Made by a program: the position numbers and the translations under genes. A DNA stretch of 64,000 nucleotides from an uncultured Kordiimonas sp. (GTDB lineage Bacteria > Pseudomonadota > Alphaproteobacteria > Sphingomonadales > Kordiimonadaceae): assembly GCA_947503575.1 (NCBI GenBank), contig CANNDZ010000002.1, positions 558,001 to 622,000 on the forward strand, given 5' to 3'. Positions 34,345 through 43,718 of this stretch are shown one piece after another. Below the pieces are notes generated by a model, which did not search any database, was not told where the DNA came from, and saw nothing but the letters and a program-made list of their open reading frames with translations. The stretch's first letter is position 1. Each line of letters begins with the position of its first letter.

Positions 34345-34866
34345 CTAGCTTCGGTTGCGAATGGTTTCCGCCAAAGTGCGGGCATCGTAGATATTGCCGC
34401 TTGGCTTTTCGCCTTCGCCCATCACAATTTCAATAATAGTCGCAGTCGACTCGACACCCTGGGGTGCACGGTCACGATACGTTGGATCAATGTATGCGGG
34501 TCGTGTCACATTCCTGCAGGACAGTATGCCGCATTCGCGATAGGTGGTTGCATTCAATCGCATAGACGCAACCGCGCGATCATGGGAGCCGCGGTTTTCT
34601 GTCTGTGCGTCACGGTCAACAACTTCAAACCAATCGTAACCCTTTTGAAGAGTTAGCTCGGCGGCTCTAAGCAAAGCAAAGTCTTTTGCCTCTTCCACAT
34701 CGTTACCACGAGTTTTATATGCGACGCGATACCGATCATCTTCGAGCGCACTTTCATAATATCCGTAATCACCTTGTTCGTTAGCAGCCATGTAACGATC
34801 AGAGTCGGACGACGCGCATGCAGTCATCATTAGAGCCACTGGCAAGCTATATAAAAAATTTCTCAA
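34345..34866 (-). CDS. CC0125/CC1285-type lipoprotein
   Basis: A 173-residue putative lipoprotein with lipobox MMTACAS near residue 17. The start is a TTG at 34866, read from a strong AGGAGG site five bases away; no ATG serves as well. The body fits the alphaproteobacterial CC0125/CC1285 group: RYRVAYKTRGNDVEEAKDFA followed by LLRAAELTLQKGYDWFEVVD. A Cys pair (GILSCRN) may form a disulfide. Function unknown; envelope location expected. Confidence 0.8.
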   Translation of the reverse strand: MRNFLYSLPVALMMTACASSDSDRYMAANEQGDYGYYESALEDDRYRVAYKTRGNDVEEAKDFALLRAAELTLQKGYDWFEVVDRDAQTENRGSHDRAVASMRLNATTYRECGILSCRNVTRPAYIDPTYRDRAPQGVESTATIIEIVMGEGEKPSGNIYDARTLAETIRNRS

Positions 34867-35056
34867 CCTAACCTCCTACTGATATTGAACGACGCTCAAC
34901 TCATATCTAACGCGGTATGAAGTATCGATACTGTTGACCAGGCCTACGCATAAAAAACCTGCAAATCAGGACGATCTTTAAATTTATGAATAGTCTTCTG
35001 GTGCACCCCGCACAATCACGGGTGACAGTCCTGCAAAAAGCCGGTAGCGTGCCGCC

Positions 35057-35977
35057 ATGGAACGCGATTTGGAGAGCCCGGTCCCCCTAAACACACCAGA
35101 AGCCTTTCTGGTGCGCGCGCCTGTTGTGGCAGAAAACCCGTTTCTTTTTGCGGTGCCGCACAGTGGCCGGCATTATCCAACCAGCTTCAAACACCAGTGT
35201 CAGCTTGATGACAGGTCCATGCGCCTGTCAGAAGATGCCTTTGTTGATGAACTCTTTGAAGGTGTTGCAGACCACGGCGCTACGCACCTGATCGCGACAC
35301 ACGCCCGCGCGTACGTTGACCTGAACCGTGCCGCGAACGAATTAGAACCCAGCATGTTCACGGGCGAGATTGGGACGTATGAAGTTGACCTGAACAACCG
35401 GGTTAAAGCGGGGCTTGGTGTTATCCCGCGCGTCATCGGCGAAGGGATGCCGATATATGGTGTGAAAATACCAATCCGGGAAGCGTTTAAACGCCTGGAA
35501 ACGGTGTACAAGCCCTACCATGAAAAAGTGTCACAGGTTCTGCTGGCCCGGCATCAGGCGTTTGGGTCCTCGGTTCTGATTGACTGCCATTCCATGCCGT
35601 CAGGCCCTGAACTGGGCCGCAGGCGGCGGTCCCAGCCCGAAATTGTGCTGGGGGATTGCTGGGGCACAAGTTGCTCGCGGGAATTGACCGGCCTTGTTGA
35701 ACGGCTGTTTCTGGATGCCGGGTTCCGCGTGAAGCGCAACATCCCGTACGCCGGCGGGTATGCCACCCGGCATTATGGCAAACCAGCGCGCCAATGCCAT
35801 GCCCTGCAAATTGAAATTAACCGCGCCATCTATATGGACGAAGTACGCGTTGAAAAACTGCCGCATTTCGCCGAAATACAGGGCAAAATTCTGTCTGTCA
35901 GCCGACAGATCATGCAGGCTTATGACACCTTGCCAACCGACGTCAGACTGGGCGAACAAGCAAAAGCCGCTGAATAA
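35057..35977 (+). CDS. N-formylglutamate amidohydrolase-family protein
   Basis: A 306-residue enzyme of the FGase family (HutG-like), which releases formate from N-formylglutamate in histidine breakdown. Family marks include AVPHSGRHYP near residue 33, ATHARAYVDLNRA, VLIDCHSMPSGPEL and ALQIEINRAIYMDE. The metal-ligand histidine and Glu residues are conserved in these segments. No hut genes are nearby, so the native substrate could be another formyl- or acyl-amino acid. Monocistronic; a small AGCCGC/GCGGCT hairpin overlaps its stop codon. Confidence 0.85.
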   Translation: MERDLESPVPLNTPEAFLVRAPVVAENPFLFAVPHSGRHYPTSFKHQCQLDDRSMRLSEDAFVDELFEGVADHGATHLIATHARAYVDLNRAANELEPSMFTGEIGTYEVDLNNRVKAGLGVIPRVIGEGMPIYGVKIPIREAFKRLETVYKPYHEKVSQVLLARHQAFGSSVLIDCHSMPSGPELGRRRRSQPEIVLGDCWGTSCSRELTGLVERLFLDAGFRVKRNIPYAGGYATRHYGKPARQCHALQIEINRAIYMDEVRVEKLPHFAEIQGKILSVSRQIMQAYDTLPTDVRLGEQAKAAE

Positions 35978-36040
35978 AGCGGCTGTCCCTGCTCGCCCAA
36001 AAAATGCGTTACCCCAAAATATCGCTAAACCGAAACGGCG

Positions 36041-37450
36041 TTAGAATAGAAATTCAACAGACACATAGGTGAAAAGCGGGTTGCCGGCACCTGTTGCATT
36101 GGGGGCTTGGTTAAAAAACTCGCCGTTCTGGAAGGAGACAGCGCCAACCTCCAGCTTAACGCGGTCTTGCACCAGCGGAACCCGTGCCCGCATCTGGATT
36201 TGATGGCCGGCGAACGTCCCTGATTGGCCGGTAATGTCGCGCACTCCGATACGACCAAAGGTGTCAAAGGCGGAATCCAGCCAAATGGCCTGCCACTGGA
36301 ACATCAGGTCCCAGGGGGTGCCGGGTTTATAGAGCACCCGCGCGCCGGGGGCCGACATATTGTTGCGGTGCACCATGGTAAACAGACCGGTAGGACCCAG
36401 GTCACCCCGGATCGGGCCAAAGATTGGGTCATACAGGCCGGAACGGCCATCCGTCGGGTCTTCGTCCCCACTGGCAAAATCATATGTTGCAGCAACATTC
36501 AGGCCGCTGTCAGCAACGCTGTAACCCACTTCGGCATGCAGGAAGCTTGCCCGCACATTCAGGTCTGTGACGTCGGCAGGGTTTCGGGTGGCCCGGCGTT
36601 CGCCGCGTTGCAGCGCGCCCTCGATATCAAAATCCCATGCGCCTGCCGTGCGTTTTTTCTGGAACTGGGCACCCAGGGTAAACAGGTTGCGGTCAAATGT
36701 TTCCCGTTTGCCGATGTTGTCTTCTTCATCCATCCAGATGGCATAGGCACGCGACGTGATACCCGGCAACAGGCTGGTGCTTTCCCCAAAGAAACCCGCC
36801 AGCGTGAAATCATCATCAAACATGTCATGCGCGATTTCATTATCGTCAAAAGCGTCGGCCCCGACAGGTCGAATTTGGCCCGGCATCATCCAGAAGGCAT
36901 CAAGCCGGTTGCCATTTTCTGTTGCGATGTGGGCGCGCGCACCTGCAAAAGTAAAAATGGTGTTGCGGTAAATGTTTCTGCCAATAACCCGGCCACTGCC
37001 CAACGCCCAGGTGAAACGCCCTACTTGCGCGCCCACTTCACCGCCACCTGCGAAGGCATTTTTGTGCGTGTAGCGCACATAATACTGCAGCGGCTCCACC
37101 GCGTTTACAATACCAGCCGTCAGGTTGCGCACGTCATCTGCGCCGTAGGCCCGGGCATCATGCAGTTCTGCGCCAAATTCCCAGCCGCCTTTACGGGCTT
37201 TTGCAACGATGGCTGTGCGCAAAGACACAATCGCCTCGTCTTCTGTGCGACCGGGACGGAAGGGATTATCAAGATATTCGTAATGGACGCGGTGCGCGCC
37301 TGAAAGGTCCAGCGTCCAGCCACTGGGTGTGTCTTGTGCGTGCGCAGCACCTGTAAAAGACAAACCGAGGACTGCCCCCGCCACCATAAATTTAAAAAAT
37401 CTAGCCATCCGATGAGATGCAGCCCACGCGTCTGCTATTAGAAAATTCAT
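36041..37450 (-). CDS. Alginate-export-like outer-membrane porin
   Basis: A 469-residue outer-membrane beta-barrel. A signal peptide ending FTGAAHAQD precedes a barrel dominated by alternating aromatic and polar residues, ending in a terminal Phe (VSVEFLF). The overall pattern (QVGRFTWALGSGRVIGR, DAFWMMPG) fits the alginate_exp porin family, whose members pass acidic sugars or other solutes. The start is ambiguous: ATG 37450 (GTG 37453), or the internal MARFFKF at 37408, which gives a more normal leader. Monocistronic. Confidence 0.78.
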   Translation of the reverse strand: MNFLIADAWAASHRMARFFKFMVAGAVLGLSFTGAAHAQDTPSGWTLDLSGAHRVHYEYLDNPFRPGRTEDEAIVSLRTAIVAKARKGGWEFGAELHDARAYGADDVRNLTAGIVNAVEPLQYYVRYTHKNAFAGGGEVGAQVGRFTWALGSGRVIGRNIYRNTIFTFAGARAHIATENGNRLDAFWMMPGQIRPVGADAFDDNEIAHDMFDDDFTLAGFFGESTSLLPGITSRAYAIWMDEEDNIGKRETFDRNLFTLGAQFQKKRTAGAWDFDIEGALQRGERRATRNPADVTDLNVRASFLHAEVGYSVADSGLNVAATYDFASGDEDPTDGRSGLYDPIFGPIRGDLGPTGLFTMVHRNNMSAPGARVLYKPGTPWDLMFQWQAIWLDSAFDTFGRIGVRDITGQSGTFAGHQIQMRARVPLVQDRVKLEVGAVSFQNGEFFNQAPNATGAGNPLFTYVSVEFLF

Positions 37451-37582
37451 CACAATATATTCTCAACTATAATGATTTGGCGGACCCAGGCAAAGGGCCG
37501 GAAAATAAGGTTTCAAATAACCTGTTTTACCTGACCCCGCCCGTAAAAATCGAAAGTACAGGGTCAGGCATGCTTGGAACTG
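37451..37582. other. Gap with CCTGACCC/GGGTCAGG inverted repeat
   Basis: 132 bases between two minus-strand genes. CCTGACCC near 37539 pairs with GGGTCAGG near 37560 across about 15-23 bases. It may form the 3' end of the chemoreceptor transcript; no T run. Confidence 0.35.
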
Positions 37583-39673
37583 CTAGGCCGCACGCACTGC
37601 GTTCAGGAACTTCTCTACCTCTTGCTGTAACCCATCTGACTTCACGTTCAGGTCACCTGCAACATCGGTCACCTGACCTGCAGCCGTATGCGTTTCAGAA
37701 GCAGCCATTGTGACTTGCTCAATGTTTTCGGTCACTTCCTGTGTGCTGAGAGAGGCTTCCTGCACGCTCTGTGCAATCTCGCGCGTGGCGGCACCCTGCT
37801 GCTCCACGGAGCTGGCAATCGCGGTAGAGTTTTTGTCGATATCATTGATGACCCGACTGATCGCCGCTATCGCCGCAACTGAGTTTTCAGTCTCAAGCTG
37901 AATTTTCTGGATATGGCCTGAAATGTCGTCCGTCGCTTTGGCGGTTTGGCCAGCCAGGCTTTTCACCTCGCTTGCGACAACGGCAAACCCCTTTCCGGCT
38001 TCACCAGCACGTGCAGACTCGATCGTGGCATTGAGCGCCAGCAAGTTTGTTTGTTCTGCAATTTCAGAGATCAGGCTGACAACCTCGCCAATTTTTTGCG
38101 CGGCTTCGGCCAGGCCTTCTATCTGTTTGTTTGTCTGCTCAGCTTGAGCAACAGCTTGTTGCGCGATTGTTGCAGAATCCCCAACCTGGCGGTCAATTTC
38201 AGCGATTGCACACGACAGCTCCTCGGTTGCGGCAGCTACACTTTGCACACTTCCAGATGCTTTTTCTGCGGCTGTTGCAACATTGGTGGCCCGCTGGTTC
38301 GTGCTATCGGCAATACCCGCCATTGATCCGGCGGTGGCTTCCATCTCGGTTGAGCTTGAGGCAAAAGCAGACAACAGTTCCCCGACGCTGGTGTCGAAGC
38401 GGGCTGTCAATTCCTCGATTTCGCGGGCGCGCTCGGCCCGCTCTTCTGCCTCGCGGGCACGCTCCGCCTGGCGCTCTGCTTCTTCTGCCGCCAATTTGGC
38501 TTCCTGCTCCTGGCGGGCTTTGCGCTCTGCTGCTTCTTTTTCCGCCAGTTCGTCCGCGCGGATCATATTGTCTTTAAACACGTTCACAGCTTCAGCCATG
38601 TCGCCAATTTCGTCGTTATAGTCCTGACCTGGGATAGCGATGGTTTTGTCGCCGTTTGCCAGCTCTTTCATCGCGGTTGTGATCGCAACAATCGGGCGGG
38701 AAAGCCCGGTGCCGATTAACCAGGCAGCTGCGATACCAAAAAGCACACCCAGTATTGAAGCCAAAACTGTAACAACAGTCCCGCGCTCAGCATTGGCCTG
38801 CGCCTGCGGCCCCAATGTGTCTTGTTCCGCTTTGATACCAAGCTTCATGTCTTCAATATCTGACGCGACCTTCGGCCCGATACGGTCCAACGTATTGGTA
38901 ATGATATCGTTGCGGGTAACGATGGCGCGGTTGACCTCTTTGAAAGTATTTTCATACTCAGTGTGCAACGCCGAAACCTCTTCAGCCAACTGCCGCCGCA
39001 CCGGGTTTTGCAGCTCGGACAGCATTGTCGCTTGGTTTTCTCTCATGAGTTCTGATTCAGCTAACACGCGCTGGTACGAAGCAGAATCATTGTTCACCAG
39101 AAACTTGGTTGCATACAGGCGCATCAGCAGAACGTTGCGCTGAACGATGCCAGCACGGTAGGCTGCTTCGACATCGTTGTCCTGATACGCAGTTTGCATA
39201 ATTTGCGTGAGCTTATTTTCGATCTGCGGGCCGGCAGTATCCAGCGTATTGAACACAAGCTCATTGCGGCGCGACTGCAGTGCCGTTACTTCGTCGAAAG
39301 CTGTGAGATAATTCTGGAGCAGAGTCGCCTGCTCTGTCAGAAGTTGCTGTTTTGCAGGCTCATCTGTCAAACTGGCCAGTTGCTGCGTCATCTTGAGCGT
39401 ACGGTCGGCACGCTCTTTCACCGTTGCAATTGTTTGTTCATTTGCGCTGATAATGAAGTTTTTTACCGCCAGGCGCGCCTCTAACAGGTTGGCCTGAACA
39501 CGGCCGGCCTGATTGGTCTGCAAGGCAATGGCGCGGTAGCGTTTAAAATCATTACTGCCTCCGCTAATCACAAGCGACGCCGTCGCACCGACAATAGCCA
39601 GTATCAACAAAACTACGCCGAAACCACCATACAGTTTTGTGGGGATATTTGTGTTTTTTAGAAACTTATCCAT
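37583..39673 (-). CDS. Methyl-accepting chemotaxis protein with HBM-type sensor
   Basis: A 696-residue chemoreceptor. Transmembrane helices lie at about residues 14-34 and 305-330. The 270-residue periplasmic part is all helical and made of two similar modules, each ending in an RN-x-x-x-NTLD-x-GP pattern, which is the hallmark of the helical bimodular (HBM) sensor. HAMP follows at about 335-385. A charged coiled coil ([21 protein letters not shown]) leads to the signalling tip at about 540-590 ([19 protein letters not shown]). Start 39673 (MDKFLKN) is better than a longer reading. HBM receptors bind organic acids or aromatics in other bacteria; this ligand is unknown. Confidence 0.88.
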   Translation of the reverse strand: MDKFLKNTNIPTKLYGGFGVVLLILAIVGATASLVISGGSNDFKRYRAIALQTNQAGRVQANLLEARLAVKNFIISANEQTIATVKERADRTLKMTQQLASLTDEPAKQQLLTEQATLLQNYLTAFDEVTALQSRRNELVFNTLDTAGPQIENKLTQIMQTAYQDNDVEAAYRAGIVQRNVLLMRLYATKFLVNNDSASYQRVLAESELMRENQATMLSELQNPVRRQLAEEVSALHTEYENTFKEVNRAIVTRNDIITNTLDRIGPKVASDIEDMKLGIKAEQDTLGPQAQANAERGTVVTVLASILGVLFGIAAAWLIGTGLSRPIVAITTAMKELANGDKTIAIPGQDYNDEIGDMAEAVNVFKDNMIRADELAEKEAAERKARQEQEAKLAAEEAERQAERAREAEERAERAREIEELTARFDTSVGELLSAFASSSTEMEATAGSMAGIADSTNQRATNVATAAEKASGSVQSVAAATEELSCAIAEIDRQVGDSATIAQQAVAQAEQTNKQIEGLAEAAQKIGEVVSLISEIAEQTNLLALNATIESARAGEAGKGFAVVASEVKSLAGQTAKATDDISGHIQKIQLETENSVAAIAAISRVINDIDKNSTAIASSVEQQGAATREIAQSVQEASLSTQEVTENIEQVTMAASETHTAAGQVTDVAGDLNVKSDGLQQEVEKFLNAVRAA

Positions 39674-40122
39674 GGACCTGCACCTATTGAATAAACATGT
39701 TTTTACGCCGCGCCAGTACATCAGTTATAGGTTGTCAGCTGCGTGTCCCCACTCACATGCTGAAATCCTTGGCCTTGTTTACTTTGACCAGCCTGTCAAA
39801 AAGTATTTTTGGCTGTATCAAATTGAAAACAGGCACACGGCGTACTGGTTGGCTTCTAAAGTTACTGCCTTAATTCATTTCTGTTTTTCAGTGTCGTATG
39901 CTGCCGCTCTACGCGCTTTAAACTGCTAGCAGCCGCGTGGACAGGGCATCTATTGGTCACTCTTAGAGTAGAAATCCTAATTATTTCTAAATTGAGATAA
40001 AGTGTCTCAAGACAGGCCGCGCAATGCAGGGTGATCAGCGCCAAAAGGACATGCCCATTGCCATGAACGCGCAATTGTTGTGCAGGCGGATTGGCTATGG
40101 TTACCGCCAGGGTGACTATGCC

Positions 40123-40150
40123 AAAAAAAAGGCCACGCTTTCGCGTGGCC
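40123..40150 (-). terminator. Strong Rho-independent terminator with no obvious gene upstream
   Basis: A perfect 8-bp GC-rich stem (GGCCACGC/GCGTGGCC) with a four-base loop is followed on the minus strand by eight T residues. Confidence 0.85.
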
Positions 40151-40381
40151 CAGGCTCAGGGAGGAAACGCCCACGGAGGGCATTGACGAGCATAAGCTCG
40201 CCAACACCAAAGATAATTGTCCAAAGGCCGTTTGCCAAGGGCAGCACGCAGTAACGAAGTAGTGAACAAAAAGCCTGAACCGCATAGCACCATGAAATAT
40301 AGTGATAAATCCGGGGCCCTCTGCGCAATATATACCCCAATTTCGCCAGTAACCGCATCATGGCCTTGTCAGGCTTTGTTG
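40123..40381 (-). ncRNA. Candidate small RNA ending at the 40123-40150 terminator
   Basis: The minus-strand stretch before the terminator has a possible -10 box TACAAT at 40388-40393, giving an RNA of about 260 bases. The only competing frame (40116-40361) would have to be translated through the terminator hairpin and T run, which argues against a protein. No known RNA family was recognised. Confidence 0.3.
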
Positions 40382-40646
40382 CTAAAAATTGTACGAATCG
40401 ACCTAAACGTTTGTTTCAAAAAACCTTAATCATGCCGACACTCAGTTGTCACACAAGCTGACCATGGTGCCGATCAAACAAAGAAGCGCAGCCCATTTCT
40501 GTACCTCGGTTTCTTACCCTGGTTTTTCACGAAAGTGAGGCGTGCTGCAAAAGGGACAGGAAAAATACGGAATATCGCTGGGCGGGCAACGCTAACCATC
40601 CACGCTGGCCACAACAGCACATTCCCAATGATCGGTACCCTCTTTC

Positions 40647-41624
40647 ATGCTTTCCACATTTTTTCGCGATAGCACCGACTCTACCCCTATGGGATCACCG
40701 GCCATTGATGCCATCATGTCGGCGGTTCCGGATGATACCAACCTCCCGGCCAAGGAACGTGACAAGCGCGAAAGCGAGCGCCACACCTACCGCTCCGTAT
40801 TTATTTCAGACACCCACCTTGGCACCAAAGCAGCGCGCGTGGACCTGTTGCTGGACTTTCTGAAAACGGTTCGGTGCGAACAACTGTATCTGGTGGGGGA
40901 TATCATTGATGGCTGGCAAATCCAACGCAACTGGTACTGGGACACAACCCACAATGATGTGGTGCGGCGGGTGCTGAAAATGGCCAAGCACGGCGTAAAA
41001 GTTGTGTATGTGCCAGGCAATCATGACGAAGGTTTGCGCGGCTTTGAAGGCAATGATCTGGCGGGTGTGTCGCTGGAGCCGGAGCTGGTGTTTGAAGGGG
41101 CAAAAGGCAAACGCTACTGGGTTTTGCACGGCGATCAGTTTGACGGCGTGGTGAAATATGCCAAGTGGCTTGCCCATGTCGGGGACCGCGCTTACGGGAT
41201 GTTGCTGCGGTTAAACACCACGGTCAACCGCCTGCGCCGCGTCCTTGGGTATGATTATTGGTCCTTGTCTGCCTATCTGAAACACAAGGTTAAAAACGCG
41301 GTTGAATATATCGGCAAGTATGAAGAAGCCGTTGCCGCCGAGGCCAAACGCCGCGGCGTTGACGGTGTGATTTGCGGGCACATTCACCATGCTGAAAAAC
41401 GCATATTTGACGGCGTGGAATATATGAATGACGGCGACTGGGTTGAAAGCTGCACCGCCCTGGTCGAAGACAGTGAAGGCGAGTTTCACATCCTTTATTG
41501 GGCGGATGTGGTGGCCGCGCGCCCCAAAAAAGACAGTGAAAATGGCAAAAAAGGGCGTCAAAAGCGCAAAAAAAGTCGCAGATCAGGGCAAAAAACCGCC
41601 CCCCTCCCGGTTGCGGCAGAATAA
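40647..41624 (+). CDS. LpxH-like calcineurin-fold phosphoesterase
   Basis: A 325-residue metallophosphoesterase. Metal-site motifs are clear: FISDTHLGTKAA (DxH), LYLVGDIIDGW (GDxxD), YVPGNHDE (GNHD), and VICGHIHHAEK (GHxH). This set fits UDP-2,3-diacylglucosamine diphosphatase-like enzymes, which act in lipid A synthesis, though other substrates are possible. The C-terminal tail is very basic (KKGRQKRKKSRRSG). The start (ATG 40647) has a weak site; codons 15 or 24 could also serve. It lies two bases before the glycosyltransferase gene, with which it forms an operon common in alphaproteobacteria. Confidence 0.82.
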   Translation: MLSTFFRDSTDSTPMGSPAIDAIMSAVPDDTNLPAKERDKRESERHTYRSVFISDTHLGTKAARVDLLLDFLKTVRCEQLYLVGDIIDGWQIQRNWYWDTTHNDVVRRVLKMAKHGVKVVYVPGNHDEGLRGFEGNDLAGVSLEPELVFEGAKGKRYWVLHGDQFDGVVKYAKWLAHVGDRAYGMLLRLNTTVNRLRRVLGYDYWSLSAYLKHKVKNAVEYIGKYEEAVAAEAKRRGVDGVICGHIHHAEKRIFDGVEYMNDGDWVESCTALVEDSEGEFHILYWADVVAARPKKDSENGKKGRQKRKKSRRSGQKTAPLPVAAE

Positions 41625-41626
41625 TC

Positions 41627-42739
41627 ATGGATGGCACCTTTCACAGCGCAGCACCCTTAAAAATTTGCATCGTTACTGATGCCTGGCACCCGCAAGTAAA
41701 CGGCGTGGTCCGAACGCTTGATCACTTAAGGCAAAACCTTGCCCGTATGGGGCATGATGTATCCATGCTGACCCCCCGGTTGTTCCGCACCGTGCCGTGC
41801 CCCACCTACCCTGAAATCCGGCTGAGCCTAAACGCGGGCAGACGGGCCGGTAAGCTGCTTGAAAGCCTGAAAGCAGATGCCATTCATATCGCCACCGAAG
41901 GGCCGCTGGGCTGGGCGGCGCGCCGCTGGTGCATCAAGAATAACAAGGCGTTCACCACCGCGTATCATACCGCCTTCCCAGAATATATTGCGGCGCGCAC
42001 CCCGCTACCGGCAAAGGCGTTATACCCCGTGTTCCGGCGCTTTCATGCCGCCAGCGCCGGTGTGCTGGTGGCCACAGAAACAGTACGAAAAAATCTGCTT
42101 TCCCAAGGCTTTAACAACATAATTCCATGGACCCGAGGGGTCGACACCTCCTTGTTCAAATCGCGCGCGATGTCCGCAAACGTGCCTGAACTCAATGGTT
42201 TGCCAAAGCCCTTGCAACTGTATGTCGGGCGGGTTGCCGTGGAAAAAAACATCGAGGCCTTCCTGGAAACCACGGTACCGGGCACAAAGCTGGTGGTCGG
42301 TGACGGCCCGGCTACCGCCAAATTACGGGCAAAATACCCCCATGTGCGTTTCCTGGGGGCGAGGTTTGGCGCAGAGCTTGCTGCCCTGTATGCAGCGGCG
42401 GATGTGTTTGTGTTTCCGTCAAAAACCGACACCTTCGGTCTGGTGATGATAGAGGCGCTGGCCACCGGCACACCGGTTGCCGCCTACCCGGTGCAAGGCC
42501 CGCTGGATGTTTTGGGTCCAGATGGTTGTGGTCCAGATGGCCGCGGTCCTTTCGCGGGCTGGTCCAAACCCATCGCAGCCCTGGATGATGACCTGAACCG
42601 CGCCGTTCAGGATGCGCTGACCCGCAACCGGGATGATTGCAGCGCTTTCGCCGCGCATTATGACTGGCAAACAGTGGCTGAACAGTTTTTACAGGCACTG
42701 CGGGTTAATGCACCTGCGCCAGTTTTTGCTGCTGTCTAA
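41627..42739 (+). CDS. GT4-family glycosyltransferase
   Basis: A 370-residue retaining glycosyltransferase of the GT-B fold. The N-terminal half opens with LKICIVTDAWHPQVNGVVRT, typical of membrane-lipid mannosyl-/glucosyltransferases of family GT4. The nucleotide-sugar half shows LYVGRVAVEKNIEAFLE, LVVGDGP and the E-x7-E-like segment TFGLVMIEALATGTPVAA. It starts two bases after the LpxH-like gene, implying co-translation. The pair probably modifies a membrane lipid or lipid A sugar, but the acceptor is not shown by the sequence. Confidence 0.87.
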   Translation: MDGTFHSAAPLKICIVTDAWHPQVNGVVRTLDHLRQNLARMGHDVSMLTPRLFRTVPCPTYPEIRLSLNAGRRAGKLLESLKADAIHIATEGPLGWAARRWCIKNNKAFTTAYHTAFPEYIAARTPLPAKALYPVFRRFHAASAGVLVATETVRKNLLSQGFNNIIPWTRGVDTSLFKSRAMSANVPELNGLPKPLQLYVGRVAVEKNIEAFLETTVPGTKLVVGDGPATAKLRAKYPHVRFLGARFGAELAALYAAADVFVFPSKTDTFGLVMIEALATGTPVAAYPVQGPLDVLGPDGCGPDGRGPFAGWSKPIAALDDDLNRAVQDALTRNRDDCSAFAAHYDWQTVAEQFLQALRVNAPAPVFAAV

Positions 42740-42866
42740 CCGGGCGCACAGGGGGCCAGAAAAACTCAAAAAAGCCGTTTGGGCAAATTCATAAAAAAGC
42801 CGCAACATCCTGAAATGTATAGAAAATGCAAGACTTTATTAACTTTTATACACCATCATCAAGCTC

Positions 42867-43718
42867 ATGAAATTTGGGTGCGTTACAGTTTTGAAGCCTG
42901 CGCGTTGGTTTCCCCCATCTGCGCAGTTTTTCCATCTTGGCGGTATGCTGCTAGCCGGTCTATTACTGATCAGTCTACTAATGGGCGGTCTGGTATCCGG
43001 CTTTTCTGGCGCTCACGCTAACGAATTTGACACCATTACCACCGGCACTGAAGTGGGCGCACCGAAACATCTTCGCATCTTCACACACGGGGACACCCGC
43101 CTGGCACAGTTTGATAAAGATGGCACCGCCAGCGGAAAAGCGGTCGACGCCCTTCGGTGCGCGGCCCCAACGCTGGACATCAAATATGATTTTGATTTCG
43201 CGCCCCTGTCGCGCTCTGCCGCACTGCTGGACAGCCAGGACCATATGGTGTGGTTCCCGTCCGGCCCCAGCGATGACCCGGAGCGCCAAAAACGCATGAT
43301 TGGGCCGTTCGGCAAAATTGATATCCTATGGTATCAAATGAACTCAAGCCCGCATCAAGTCACAACCGAAACTTTCATACAGGACGCCCGTGTAACAGCC
43401 TACAAAGGCTCAATGTTTGAAGGGATACTGAAGCGCGATGGCTATAAATTCATTGATGGCAGCGCAGACCATAACCGACTGATCTACCGCCTGATGAGCG
43501 GCGAAGTCGATGCCCTGCTGGCTGTGGACTTCCGCTTTACATTGCCGGAAGAAACCAAACAATTGATTGATGCCCGCGTGCGCACCACGGTGATGAATAG
43601 CTTCCCGGTTTACATGACCATGTCCCGCCGCCTGGCGGACGAGCACCCCGAGTTTGCCGAAGCTCTTCGGTCCGCTCTCATGGCGTGCGACAGCGAAAAA
43701 ATTGCCAACAGCCGCTAG
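42867..43718 (+). CDS. Second solute-binding-like periplasmic protein
   Basis: A 283-residue exported protein. A hydrophobic leader (GGMLLAGLLLISLLMGGLVSG) precedes a mature part that fits the SBP_bac_3 fold: HLRIFTHGDTRL, CAAPTLDIKYDFDFAPLSRSAALL, and LIYRLMSGEVDALLAVDF. An Asp/Arg pattern for a charged ligand is likely. No ABC transporter genes adjoin it. It overlaps the convergent gene by four bases at their ends. A lone binding protein with a signalling role is conceivable. Confidence 0.75.
   Translation: MKFGCVTVLKPARWFPPSAQFFHLGGMLLAGLLLISLLMGGLVSGFSGAHANEFDTITTGTEVGAPKHLRIFTHGDTRLAQFDKDGTASGKAVDALRCAAPTLDIKYDFDFAPLSRSAALLDSQDHMVWFPSGPSDDPERQKRMIGPFGKIDILWYQMNSSPHQVTTETFIQDARVTAYKGSMFEGILKRDGYKFIDGSADHNRLIYRLMSGEVDALLAVDFRFTLPEETKQLIDARVRTTVMNSFPVYMTMSRRLADEHPEFAEALRSALMACDSEKIANSR

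Larger units (their letters stand above)
39674..40646. other. Long intergenic region
   Basis: 973 bases without a confident protein gene. It includes an AT-rich stretch near 39960-40010 that could hold the HBM receptor promoter, and the strong minus-strand terminator at 40123-40150 with a candidate short RNA before it. The right end carries the LpxH-like gene promoter. Confidence 0.45.

Noticed and set aside
40116-40361. 81-residue minus-strand frame, partly hydrophobic
   Set aside because: It would have to be translated through the terminator hairpin and its T run, so an RNA gene is preferred.
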